Source: Streptomyces tsukubensis
GTDB taxonomy: Bacteria; Actinomycetota; Actinomycetes; Streptomycetales; Streptomycetaceae
Direction: 5' to 3'
NCBI RefSeq assembly: GCF_003932715.1
Contig: NZ_CP020700.1
Coordinates: 3,370,501 to 3,434,500, forward strand
DNA length: 64,000 nt
Positions within the stretch are counted from its first letter, which is position 1. Each line of letters begins with the position of its first letter. Positions 53,540 to 61,225 of the stretch are shown piece by piece. A model generated the notes under the pieces. The model had not been told where the DNA came from. It saw nothing but the letters and a program-made list of their open reading frames with translations, and searched no databases. The position numbers and the translations under genes are program-made.

Positions 53540-53783
53540 CGCTGTCTCCTGCCGGACGGGGCATGTACTGCAGCATGACCTGCGGCAGCCTGACGATCGT
53601 CTCGTGAGCCGGAACGTCGGTGGAGTGACCGGGAACCGAACCAACCGCCCGGCACGCCTCGACCTCCGTGTCAGTGGCCTTGTAGGACTGGATGAGGAGG
53701 TCCCCTGTCTCCTCGTCCACCCAGATCGTGGGCGAGTCGTCCGTAGGGGTGTTCGGAATGATCCCGAGAAAACGAAGCTGCAT
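53520..53783 (-). CDS. Small protein of the DUF6879/XRE operon
   Basis: 87 residues from ATG at 53781-53783: MQLRFLGIIPNTPTDDSPTI then WVDEETGDLLIQSYKATDTE and a tail with PAHETIVRLPQVM. Acidic. I recall this family always directly upstream of DUF6879 genes in Streptomyces; function unknown. First gene of the three-gene unit. Confidence 0.82.
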   Translation of the reverse strand: MQLRFLGIIPNTPTDDSPTIWVDEETGDLLIQSYKATDTEVEACRAVGSVPGHSTDVPAHETIVRLPQVMLQYMPRPAGDSGEVPRT

Positions 53784-53910
53784 GTTCTCTCCCTGCGAGT
53801 CAGGACGGTGCTCTGCCTGTCACAGGGTCGTGGCTGCGTCCGTCCACGTCCACCGCGCATGATGGGGCGCTCGGGGTGCGGACCCCGGGGCCGGGTGACC
53901 CCTCCGTGGC

Positions 53911-54657
53911 CTAGCCGAAGGGGACGGCGTCCTTCGCGGAGGTGTGCCAGTTGGTGACGATCGGCTTGTCGACCCGAATCGGGCCGGTCTTCAGCTCGAC
54001 CGGGTCGGAGTCGTTGTTCTCCGGCGCGACGATGATGAAGTTCAGCTCCTTGTAGGAGTCCGTGTTCGTGGTCTTCGGGTTCACTCCGGCGTACGCGGTC
54101 TTGTTCCCGCTCAGCGTGATCGCCTTGCCGAGCGACTGCTCCGCCGGGCCCGCCTCGGTGCCGTCGGAGCCGAAGGCCACGACCGGGTGCTTCTCCGGCA
54201 GGACGCAGGTGATTCCCGGCTTCGCCTTCGCCATCACCAGGATGTAACCGCCGGCCTGGGACTCGGAGCGGGTGCTCCACGAGAGGTCGTTGGCGCCGCA
54301 GCTCTGCTGGACCGGCACCCGAACGCCGTCGCCCCGGTCGACGCCGGAACCGTCCCGGCCCTGGCCCGAAGCGCCGCCCTTGTCACCGCCGTTGTCGGTG
54401 CTCTTGTCCGTGCCCTGGCCGGAGGAGCCCTTGTCCGATCCCTTGTCGGCGCTCTTCTCGGAGCCCTTGTCGGAGGTCTCGGCCGTCGAGCCGTTCGGGG
54501 TCGCCCCGGCCGCGTTCCCCGCCGGAGCGGCGGCCGCCGCGTCCTTCGCAGCACCGGTCCCCGCCGCCTTGTCCGATTCCCCGCACGCCGTCATCAGCAG
54601 CGCGCCGCTGACGAGGGCTGCGGAGACGAGAAGAGCCTTACGACGGGTGCCGGACAT
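53911..54657 (-). CDS. DUF4232 lipoprotein
   Basis: 248 residues from ATG at 54655-54657 with AGGGGGA upstream. Lipoprotein signal ending LLMTAC (Cys25). Residues ~60-105 are a low-complexity linker of DKGSEKS/DKGSDKG units (Lys/Asp/Ser/Gly). The C-terminal ~140 residues, with CGANDLSWSTRSE, ITCVLPEKHPVVAFGSDG and two cysteines, are a DUF4232 domain. Anchored on the outer membrane face with the domain held away by the linker. Function unknown. Confidence 0.85.
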   Translation of the reverse strand: MSGTRRKALLVSAALVSGALLMTACGESDKAAGTGAAKDAAAAAPAGNAAGATPNGSTAETSDKGSEKSADKGSDKGSSGQGTDKSTDNGGDKGGASGQGRDGSGVDRGDGVRVPVQQSCGANDLSWSTRSESQAGGYILVMAKAKPGITCVLPEKHPVVAFGSDGTEAGPAEQSLGKAITLSGNKTAYAGVNPKTTNTDSYKELNFIIVAPENNDSDPVELKTGPIRVDKPIVTNWHTSAKDAVPFG

Positions 54658-54850
54658 GAAATCCCCCTGGTGGATTGGCGTTCGGGCCGAAGTTCTTTCG
54701 GCCGCTCGGTGCCTGCTCACTCACTATGAGGGGGCTGCGAGACGTGGGGATAGCGACGTCGCCGGGCCCGGACGACGTTGTCATGGTCCGGTGACATGGT
54801 CACGAAGTGTTGTGATGCGGCAACGGATGGAACGGCTGCACGCATACGAA

Positions 54851-54879
54851 CGGGCCCGGCGGGGGATCCGCCGGGCCCG
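54851..54879 (-). terminator. Terminator of the DUF397/XRE unit
   Basis: CGGGCCCGGCGG pairs perfectly with CCGCCGGGCCCG across five bases, 17 nt beyond the DUF397 stop codon. Confidence 0.75.
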
Positions 54880-54896
54880 GACGGGCGTGCTGTGGG

Positions 54897-55193
54897 TCAG
54901 GAGGGGAGGCTGCCCTTCTTGACCGCCGTGACGAAGGCGGACCAGTCGCCGGCCGGGAAGACCAGGACCGGGCCGTCGGGGGTCTTGCTGTCACGGACCG
55001 GGACGACGGCGGGGAGGTTCGCGGCAATCTCGACGCAGGCGCCGCCGTCCGAGTTGCTGTAGCTGCTCTTGAACCAGTCGGCGGCGGTCAGAAGGCCGTC
55101 GGAGACCTCCAGGCAGGCGCCGCCGTCGGGATTGCTGTAGCTGCTCTTGCGCCAGGTGACGGCACTCAGGTCGAAGGTGGGGCGTCGTCGCAT
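54897..55193 (-). CDS. Double DUF397 protein
   Basis: 98 residues. Two copies of the DUF397 motif: WRKSSYSNPDGGACLEV and WFKSSYSNSDGGACVEI, 27 residues apart, then VVPVRDSKTPDGPVLVFPAG. Most DUF397 proteins have one full copy, so this is a tandem internal duplication. Overlaps the 3' end of the upstream XRE gene by 28 nt. BldB/WhiJ-partner type small protein. Confidence 0.9.
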   Translation of the reverse strand: MRRRPTFDLSAVTWRKSSYSNPDGGACLEVSDGLLTAADWFKSSYSNSDGGACVEIAANLPAVVPVRDSKTPDGPVLVFPAGDWSAFVTAVKKGSLPS

Positions 55194-56017
55194 GGCACTT
55201 CCTCCAACATCCGCAGGATGAATGTCCGCGACTGGGCCGGGGACAGCGCCAAGTCGCGTACGGCATCGTATGCGACCTGGAGACGGTCAACGGATGTGCT
55301 TTCTTCGATGAGTTCGCCCCGGTGAGCGTTTTCCGTGTAGGCCACGGACTGGCCGCCGGGAAGCCGCAGGAACATCACGTCCGTGCTGTCGAGACCGTGC
55401 ACACCCGCGGTCTGGAGCAGCACCTGGAGGGTGATCCTCGGGTGATCCGCCATGGCGAGGAGGTGTTCCAACTGGGCCCGCCATTCCTGAGGGTCTGCCA
55501 GTGGAGTACGGAGCACCGCCTCCGACAGGATCGTGCGGAAGTGCGGTACTCCGTCGCCCATCAGCAGCGCCCGTCGGCTCGCTCGCGCCTCGACCTGCTG
55601 GCTTAATTCCACACCGCTGGCGCCGCCCGCCGACAGTACGGCGGTGGCATAGCCGTCGGTCTGGAGCAGGCCGTGAATGGTGCTCACCGAGAAGTGGCTG
55701 AGGCTGGCAGTCTCTGCCTCCAGCTTCATATACCTGCGGTACTGCTCCTTGAACTGCGTGGAGTCCCCCAGCGCCAGCTCCCACAGCGCCAGCAGCCCAC
55801 CCTTCATCCCATAGTGCTGGTCCAGCGCCAGCGCGACCTCCGGGCCGCCGATCGTCTCTCCGTTCTCCATCTTGCCGAACAGGGACCAGTCCCAGCCCAT
55901 CCGCTCGGCCAGCCTGCGCAGGCTCTCGCCCGACTCGACTCGCAGGGCCTTCAACTCCTCTGCGAACCGCCGACGCGGTGACTGACTCCGGCCCGTTGTC
56001 GCTTTTCTCGGTGGCAT
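55166..56017 (-). CDS. XRE family regulator with DUF5753 domain
   Basis: 283 residues from ATG at 56015-56017 with GGAAGGGGG upstream. HTH at ~22-75 (RVESGESLRRLAERMGWDWS), DUF5753 following (FSVSTIHGLLQTDGYATAVL, LLMGDGVPHFRTILSEAVLR). Paired with the overlapping DUF397 gene, as for WhiJ-like systems that control development or antibiotic production. Confidence 0.9.
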   Translation of the reverse strand: MPPRKATTGRSQSPRRRFAEELKALRVESGESLRRLAERMGWDWSLFGKMENGETIGGPEVALALDQHYGMKGGLLALWELALGDSTQFKEQYRRYMKLEAETASLSHFSVSTIHGLLQTDGYATAVLSAGGASGVELSQQVEARASRRALLMGDGVPHFRTILSEAVLRTPLADPQEWRAQLEHLLAMADHPRITLQVLLQTAGVHGLDSTDVMFLRLPGGQSVAYTENAHRGELIEESTSVDRLQVAYDAVRDLALSPAQSRTFILRMLEEVPCDDAPPST

Positions 56018-56196
56018 GACGCCCCCTTCCAACCGTGTGGAAGTTGCCCCGGACGGTGTGGAAGGAGCATCCGTCTACGTTGTTCGCGCGCAAGGTCCGG
56101 GCCCAAGCTCGGTGACGCTCGGGATACGCACCGTAGCTCAACTCCCGTATGACATACAGGCAAACGGGGGAAATATCAGGATAGGAGCGACCACGC

Positions 56197-56454
56197 ATGG
56201 CGAAGGACAGGGACCAGCAGCGCATCGCTGCGGCGGAGAAGATCAGGGCGGCCGAGGAGGCCTTCGACACCCTCGGGGAGGCACTCGCGCGGGCCGGAGT
56301 GCGGCTGCCCTCACTCGGGGTCGACCCCTGTGCGTACGCCGCCACCGATCCCATCCCGCTCGTCGAGCTGGGGCGCTGTATGCCCGATGTCGCGCTCGCC
56401 CTCGCGGCCGTCATCGACCGGGGCGTCGAGCACCGGCGGGCATGTCAGGGGTGA
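56197..56454 (+). CDS. Small hypothetical protein
   Basis: 85 residues from ATG, AGGATAGGAG upstream. MAKDRDQQRIAAAEKIRAAE is charged and helical; RLPSLGVDPCAYAATDPIPL and LVELGRCMPDVALALAAVID follow. Family unknown to me. The next gene starts within its last codons. Confidence 0.72.
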   Translation: MAKDRDQQRIAAAEKIRAAEEAFDTLGEALARAGVRLPSLGVDPCAYAATDPIPLVELGRCMPDVALALAAVIDRGVEHRRACQG

Positions 56455-56702
56455 AGCGGGCCGGCGCCGCGCGCTTCCCCTGGCGGGAAGCGTGGCCCGG
56501 CCCCGCCCGTACCGACGACGGCCATGCCTGGACCACCGGCGACTGCTGGCTGTACTGCCGCCGTGCCGGAGTCCGTGTCCTCTGGGTCGGCTCGGTCCAC
56601 ACGCCCGCCGCCACCGGCGATCTGTACGCCTGCGGGGCCTGCATCGCGGAGATCGCGAGCCGGGTCCGCACCCAGGTCATCGCCCGCGACACAGCCGTCT
56701 GA
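56442..56702 (+). CDS. Small hypothetical protein with CxxC
   Basis: 86 residues from ATG at 56442, overlapping the previous gene by 13 nt (a GTG at 56451 would give a 4-nt overlap). WTTGDCWLYCRRAGVRVLWV and DLYACGACIAEIASRVRTQV contain two cysteine pairs that could bind zinc. Function unknown; translationally coupled to the preceding gene. Confidence 0.68.
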   Translation: MSGVKRAGAARFPWREAWPGPARTDDGHAWTTGDCWLYCRRAGVRVLWVGSVHTPAATGDLYACGACIAEIASRVRTQVIARDTAV

Positions 56703-56781
56703 ACAGCAGAAACGGGCAGACCCCCGCGACGCGCCAACGTCCGGGGGCACGGCCCATCAGCCGTCTCTCACCAAGGAGCTG

Positions 56782-56865
56782 ATGAACGTGACGGACCCTA
56801 TCCCGGACGTGTTCGCGCGTCTGTGCGTTTCCCGGATGACGGCCGGAACGAAGGGGGTCGGGTGA
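56782..56865 (+). CDS. 27-residue micro-protein
   Basis: MNVTDPIPDVFARLCVSRMT then AGTKGVG and TGA. AAGGAG lies just upstream (better spaced for an internal GTG at 56788). Its stop overlaps the ATG of the next gene as TGATG, the usual sign of translational coupling. May be a leader peptide or a real micro-protein. Confidence 0.5.
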   Translation: MNVTDPIPDVFARLCVSRMTAGTKGVG

Positions 56866-57074
56866 TGACCCGGGAAGGGCTCACCGAACTGCCCCCGCCC
56901 GCCCGGAACGCCATCTGCTGCGACTGCGGGCGGCCGACCTACGCGCCCGTCCCCGTCCGGCATATCGAGCGGGGCAGCGGCCCGGGGTACACGGTGTACG
57001 CATGCCCCCGCTGCGCCCCGGACGTAGCGCCCGGGCCCCTCCCCGGGGAGGTAGCCCCCTCCCCGTCCTCCTGA
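56865..57074 (+). CDS. Small zinc-ribbon-like protein
   Basis: 69 residues: MTREGLTELPPPARNAICCD, then CGRPTYAPVPVRHIERGSGP and YACPRCAPDV. CxxC pairs (CDCG, CPRC) spaced by ~35 residues are typical of a small zinc ribbon. Couples by TGATG to the micro-gene. Confidence 0.7.
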   Translation: MTREGLTELPPPARNAICCDCGRPTYAPVPVRHIERGSGPGYTVYACPRCAPDVAPGPLPGEVAPSPSS

Positions 57075-57179
57075 CGCTTGGGTCACAGGCTTGTCGGGAA
57101 AAGCACTCATGGCGGCCGCGTCCGGCCGGTTAGGGTCGGTGGCCGATTCAGCGCAATGCACGTGTCGTCAGGGGGACGC

Positions 57180-57605
57180 ATGTCATTCGAGGAAGAGTGG
57201 GCACAGCTGAAGCAGGACGCGCTACGGCGGCGCGAGGCCGCCGCCGGTATGCAGCTCGCGTCCGCCGGGCCCGGCTCGGGGCCTGGGCCCGCCGCCGGGG
57301 ATCTCGGGCTTCAGGACGGGCCGATCCGGGCGAAGACGTCACAGCTCTACACCGTCCAGGCCGAGGCACAGGGAAAGTCGCAGCTCGACGATGCCGTCGC
57401 GGTCGGCCGGGTGCACTCCGGCTGGGAGGCCGGCGGCGCCAGCAATGTCTGTGTCGAGGCCTGGCAGAAGCGGCTCAGGGAGCTGGCGCGGATGGCGGAG
57501 AACGCGGCGAACTCGGTCACCGCCGCCATGGACCAGCTGATCGGTGACGATGTCTCCGTCGCCACCCGGATCCGGCTCAACGCCGAGCTGCTGGAGGAGT
57601 CCTGA
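57180..57605 (+). CDS. WXG100-like small protein
   Basis: 141 residues from ATG at 57180. MSFEEEWAQLKQDALRRREA is a long helix; a Gly/Pro hinge (PGSGPGPAAGDLGLQDG) follows; then GWEAGGASNVCVEAWQKRLR, with W82 in a WxxG turn between helices, and ENAANSVTAAMDQL. Helix-turn-helix with a central Trp is the ESX/WXG secreted fold, though the exact WxG is missing. Stop overlaps the next start (TGATG). Confidence 0.75.
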   Translation: MSFEEEWAQLKQDALRRREAAAGMQLASAGPGSGPGPAAGDLGLQDGPIRAKTSQLYTVQAEAQGKSQLDDAVAVGRVHSGWEAGGASNVCVEAWQKRLRELARMAENAANSVTAAMDQLIGDDVSVATRIRLNAELLEES

Positions 57606-59029
57606 TGGTCTCCGTACAGGAACTCGACACCGCTCAGCCGCAGAAGTGGCGTGACGCCGCCGCCGATGTGATCCGCGCGGCCCAGCAGTGCGAGGCGCTC
57701 GGCGCGTTCGCCCGGGACGAGATCGGACAGACGCTGAAGAAGTGCTGGTCCGGGGATGCGGCGCGCGGGGCCCGCGATGCCTTCCACCGGAACGCCGGGG
57801 ACTACGAGGCCGCGGCGGTCGCGCTGCGGGCCCTGGCGAAGACGTACGACGGGCTGGCGGAGACGATCACGACGGCGCAGCGGGACCTCCGCAGCGGCGT
57901 GGACTACGCGGTCCGGAACGGGCTCACGGTTCAGGAGAGCGGGCGCGTTGTGCCCGGCGTCGACAAGCCGGGCGTTTCCCAGGAGGAGGTACAGAAGGCG
58001 GTGGACAGTGCGTCGACCACCATCTCCGCTGCGCTGGCCCTGGCGAGCCTCGTCGACCGGAACGCCGCCCGCGATATGCGGACCTTCGAGGGGATGACGA
58101 AGCTCGGCGACGCGAACATGGCGCGGGAGGCGCTGAACCCGAACAGTCCGCTGGCGATCGCCCTGCGGTTGTCCGGAGGGCTGGACGGCGTCCATCCCCT
58201 CAATGTGCCGCCGAGCGTTCTGGCCTCCGTCGACCGGGCGGCAAGGGAAACCGGCATGTCCCGGAAGCTGCTGCTGGCGATCCTCTGGCAGGAGCAGCAG
58301 TGGTACCAGAACTTCAACCCGAGCGGCCGTGGCATCTGGTCCGAGTTCGGGCGGTTCGCCAACTGGGCCGCGATCGCGAGCGGCCAGGTTCAGGACAAGT
58401 CTTTGGGGATCGTGCACATCAAGCCGGATTCGGCCCGCCAGGTCGCCATCGACAATCCGGGAAAGTTCATGCTGACCGACGACCGCGACATCAAGGATCT
58501 CTCCAACCAGGAGTTGGCCGTACTCATCGAGAACGACCCCGAACTCAGTGTCCGGCTCGCCGCCTACCATCTGGCGGCGCTGAAGGAGAACGAGCACGGC
58601 GCGGCCACCGACAAACATCTCTTCCTGCTCTACGCGGCGGATACTCCGCAGATGCGGGACAGCAACGAGCGGTACGGCGACGAGTCGGACCAGCGCGGCG
58701 GCGCCATCAAGCCACGGGCCAACAACTGGGACCGGATCGAACCGCAGCTCGACGATGCGATGGCGTGGAACGCCCTCACCCCCGAGCAGCGCGCCCAGGC
58801 CTTCGATCAGGTGAAGTCGCAGGCTCCCGCGGGCACGGACGTCTCCGTGGACTCCGTCATCCGCCCCGACAGCGCCGACGGCAAGGGCACGGGCGAGCGT
58901 GAACCGGTCGTCTACGAGCCGGGGCTGATGCCGCCGCCGCCGACCAAGGACCAGATGTACGACAACCCCTGCCCGCCCACCCCGGAGCCGAGTCCCGGCC
59001 CTTCGCCCACACCCCGCCCGGGAGGCTGA
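57605..59029 (+). CDS. WXG-like / lytic transglycosylase-like fusion
   Basis: 474 residues. Residues 1-100 are helical with CWSGDAARGARDAFHRNA (W48-S-G50 WXG motif). Residues ~205-345 look like a lysozyme-like wall hydrolase: RKLLLAILWQEQQWYQNFNP with Glu230 in the catalytic position, then SLGIVHIKPDSARQVA (GxxxI/V motif) and LSVRLAAYHLAALKE. The C-terminal tail is Pro-rich (PCPPTPEPSPGPSPTPRPGG). No Sec signal, so a WXG-dependent export route is the best inference. Coupled to the WXG-like gene and followed three bases later by a lipoprotein gene. Confidence 0.8.
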   Translation: MVSVQELDTAQPQKWRDAAADVIRAAQQCEALGAFARDEIGQTLKKCWSGDAARGARDAFHRNAGDYEAAAVALRALAKTYDGLAETITTAQRDLRSGVDYAVRNGLTVQESGRVVPGVDKPGVSQEEVQKAVDSASTTISAALALASLVDRNAARDMRTFEGMTKLGDANMAREALNPNSPLAIALRLSGGLDGVHPLNVPPSVLASVDRAARETGMSRKLLLAILWQEQQWYQNFNPSGRGIWSEFGRFANWAAIASGQVQDKSLGIVHIKPDSARQVAIDNPGKFMLTDDRDIKDLSNQELAVLIENDPELSVRLAAYHLAALKENEHGAATDKHLFLLYAADTPQMRDSNERYGDESDQRGGAIKPRANNWDRIEPQLDDAMAWNALTPEQRAQAFDQVKSQAPAGTDVSVDSVIRPDSADGKGTGEREPVVYEPGLMPPPPTKDQMYDNPCPPTPEPSPGPSPTPRPGG

Positions 59030-59032
59030 TTC

Positions 59033-59911
59033 ATGAGGAGGACCGCGCGCCTTGCGGTCGGCCTTCTGCTCGTGTCCGTGCTCACCGCCTGCGGTCTCGA
59101 CGACGGTCCCGCCGACAGCCCACCCGTGCCGATTCCGTCGAACGTGCCCAGGGACGTCCGGTACGTCTCCGCGGACGAGGTCGTGGCGGCCCTGGTCACG
59201 GCCGGCCTGGACTGCAAGGTGCAGTACCGCGGGGAGCTGCCGAGGAACGGCGGCAGCAATGCCCGCTGCACCTTCGAGGACGACGGCAGGACCATCGAGA
59301 ACGAGATCTCGGTGTACAACACCGAGGTCATCGGCGCGGACGATATCGGAGACGCCATCTTCTCCCGGCGTGATCCGCCCTTCCCCCAGACCCTTGTCGC
59401 CGGAGGGAACTGGTTCGTCCGGGTCGTCGTCGGCGACACCACGCGCTATGCGCGGAAGGTCGCCGAGGCGACCCGGGGCAGGGTCCTCCCGCCGCTCCGG
59501 AAGCTTCCGGAGATCCCGGTGAAACCGCAGTACACCGATCTGGAAGCCCTGGCCGCCGCCGTCGACCGGGCCGTGGGCTGTACGGGACGGAAGAAGGTCG
59601 ACGACGGGATCGCGTGCCGGTCCCGGGCCTGGAAGACCGACGATCCGTGCGACGCGCACAGGGACGACTACGACATCAGGCTGGTCCACTACCGGACGGC
59701 CGCGGACCGCGAGTACGGGCTGCTGATGAAGCTCGCGGAGGAGGACATCCCGTACCGCATCGCGACCGCCGGGAACTGGATCGTGCAGTTCCGGTACACC
59801 GAGACCCGGGACGAGGCCGCCCGGGCCCTCGGTGCCGCCGCGGTGAACGGGGTGGAGTCGGGGGCGCCGGTGGCCGTGAAGCCGCCCTGCGATCCCGACC
59901 GCCTCCCCTGA
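59033..59911 (+). CDS. Lipoprotein of the WXG cassette
   Basis: 292 residues. MRRTARLAVGLLLVSVLTAC gives Cys20 as lipid site. Two similar alpha/beta halves (about 40-140 and 165-280): each has a helix, a Cys-x-strand (LDCKVQYRGELP; IACRSRAWKTDD) and a GGNWFVRV / AGNWIVQF motif. The repeat of GNW shows an internal duplication. Probably membrane-anchored partner or inhibitor for the transglycosylase-like protein; function unknown. Confidence 0.78.
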   Translation: MRRTARLAVGLLLVSVLTACGLDDGPADSPPVPIPSNVPRDVRYVSADEVVAALVTAGLDCKVQYRGELPRNGGSNARCTFEDDGRTIENEISVYNTEVIGADDIGDAIFSRRDPPFPQTLVAGGNWFVRVVVGDTTRYARKVAEATRGRVLPPLRKLPEIPVKPQYTDLEALAAAVDRAVGCTGRKKVDDGIACRSRAWKTDDPCDAHRDDYDIRLVHYRTAADREYGLLMKLAEEDIPYRIATAGNWIVQFRYTETRDEAARALGAAAVNGVESGAPVAVKPPCDPDRLP

Positions 59912-59940
59912 CCCGGCCCTGACCCGGCTCGGGAGACCCC

Positions 59941-60873
59941 TCAGCCCAGGATCACGCTCCGCGTCAGGTTCCGCGGCCGGTCCGGGTCGTACCCCTTCGC
60001 CTCCGCCAGGGCGACCGCCAGGCGCTGGGCGCGGATCAGGTCCGCGAGGGGGTCGCAGGGGGCGTTGGCGACCAGGGTGCCGCCGACGCCCGCGACGTCC
60101 GCCGCCAGGCCCTCGGGGAGCGGGCCGAAGGTCCAGGTGACGCGGCCGGGGGCGGTGATGGAGATGGGGCCGTGGCGGTACTCCATCGCGGGGTACGCCT
60201 CGGTCCACGCGCCCGCCGCCTCCCGCATCTTCAGCGCCGCCTCCAGGGCCAGCCCGTAGGTCCAGCCCCGGCCCAGGAACGTCCACTGCTCGGCGGCCAC
60301 GACCGCCTCCGGCAGCGGTTCGGTCAGGGCCAGTTCGGCGTCGACCGCCGCGTCCGCGACGGGCTTCACGCCGAGCCCGGCGGGGAGTTCACCGAGTCCG
60401 GCCCGGAGGAACGCCAGCGCGGTGGTCGCGAACCGGGTCTGGACCACGGACTCCTCGTCCGCCCAGTCGAGTACGGCGACGGTGTCGGCCGCCTCCATGA
60501 CGGGAGTCTCCGGGTCGGCGGTGATCGCCAGGGTCGGGATCCGGCCCTTCAGCGCGGTGAGCAGCTCCAGCACCTCCGTCGTCGTACCGGAGCGGGTGAT
60601 CGCGACGACACGGTCGTACGTCCGGCCCGCCGGGAACTCCGAGGAGGCGAAGGCGTCGGTCTCACCGAGGCCCGCGGCCTCGCGCAGGGCCGCGTAGGCG
60701 ATGGCCATGAACCATGACGTACCGCATCCGGTGACCGCGACCCGCTCACCCGCCCGCGGCAGCCCGCCGAAACCTTCGGCGGCCCCGGCGGCACGGCGCC
60801 AGGAATCGGGCTGAGTCGCTATCTCGGCGGCGGTGCGGGAGGGGGCGGCGGACGGCGGGGTCGTACGGGACAT
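59941..60873 (-). CDS. SIS-domain sugar-phosphate isomerase
   Basis: 310 residues from ATG at 60871-60873. Two SIS domains: VTGCGTSWFMAIAYAALREA and ITRSGTTTEVLEL in the first, FLGRGWTYGLALEAALKMRE and AMEYRHGPISI in the second. This is the isomerase half of glucosamine-6-phosphate synthase without the glutaminase domain (AgaS/FrlB-like). Divergent from a sugar-binding protein with a DasR-like site between. Likely amino-sugar metabolism. Confidence 0.88.
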   Translation of the reverse strand: MSRTTPPSAAPSRTAAEIATQPDSWRRAAGAAEGFGGLPRAGERVAVTGCGTSWFMAIAYAALREAAGLGETDAFASSEFPAGRTYDRVVAITRSGTTTEVLELLTALKGRIPTLAITADPETPVMEAADTVAVLDWADEESVVQTRFATTALAFLRAGLGELPAGLGVKPVADAAVDAELALTEPLPEAVVAAEQWTFLGRGWTYGLALEAALKMREAAGAWTEAYPAMEYRHGPISITAPGRVTWTFGPLPEGLAADVAGVGGTLVANAPCDPLADLIRAQRLAVALAEAKGYDPDRPRNLTRSVILG

Positions 60874-61225
60874 GCGTCGGGCTCCTTGCGCATAGATGAC
60901 CACTCGGCACTCCGTGCATAGCAGCAGGTCGGCCCGGGCGGCAACGGTGTCGCGGAGTGTCCCCGCAGGTCGTCGAATTGGTCTGGACCGGTGGCCCGGA
61001 CCGGTGACCCACCCGTAGCCGAAAGGAGACCCTGTGGCATAGACCTCTGCAAAGACTTGGTGAACAATCGCACGTCATTCCGGGCGAGTTCGAAGGGACC
61101 GAGAGGCTCCCGCGAACCGTGTGCCCCCCGGAACAGGAGACCGCGCGAAGCAGCGCGAGCGGCACCTCACCTCGGCCCGCGGCCGTACCCGCGGCGGGCT
61201 CCGGCAACCAGATGGGGAACCCTCT
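60874..61225. other. Divergent regulatory region of the SIS and sugar-binding genes
   Basis: No gene. Contains the dre-like site at 60977-60992 and repeats of GGACCGGTG (60985-60992 and 60998-61006), which extend the palindrome and could be a second weaker site. Confidence 0.5.
60977..60992. promoter_or_regulatory. Candidate DasR (dre-like) operator
   Basis: ATTGGTCTGGACCGGT matches ACTGGTCTAGACCAGT at 13 of 16 positions. It is between the divergent SIS isomerase and sugar-binding lipoprotein genes, the place expected for a GntR-type amino-sugar regulator. Confidence 0.5.
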
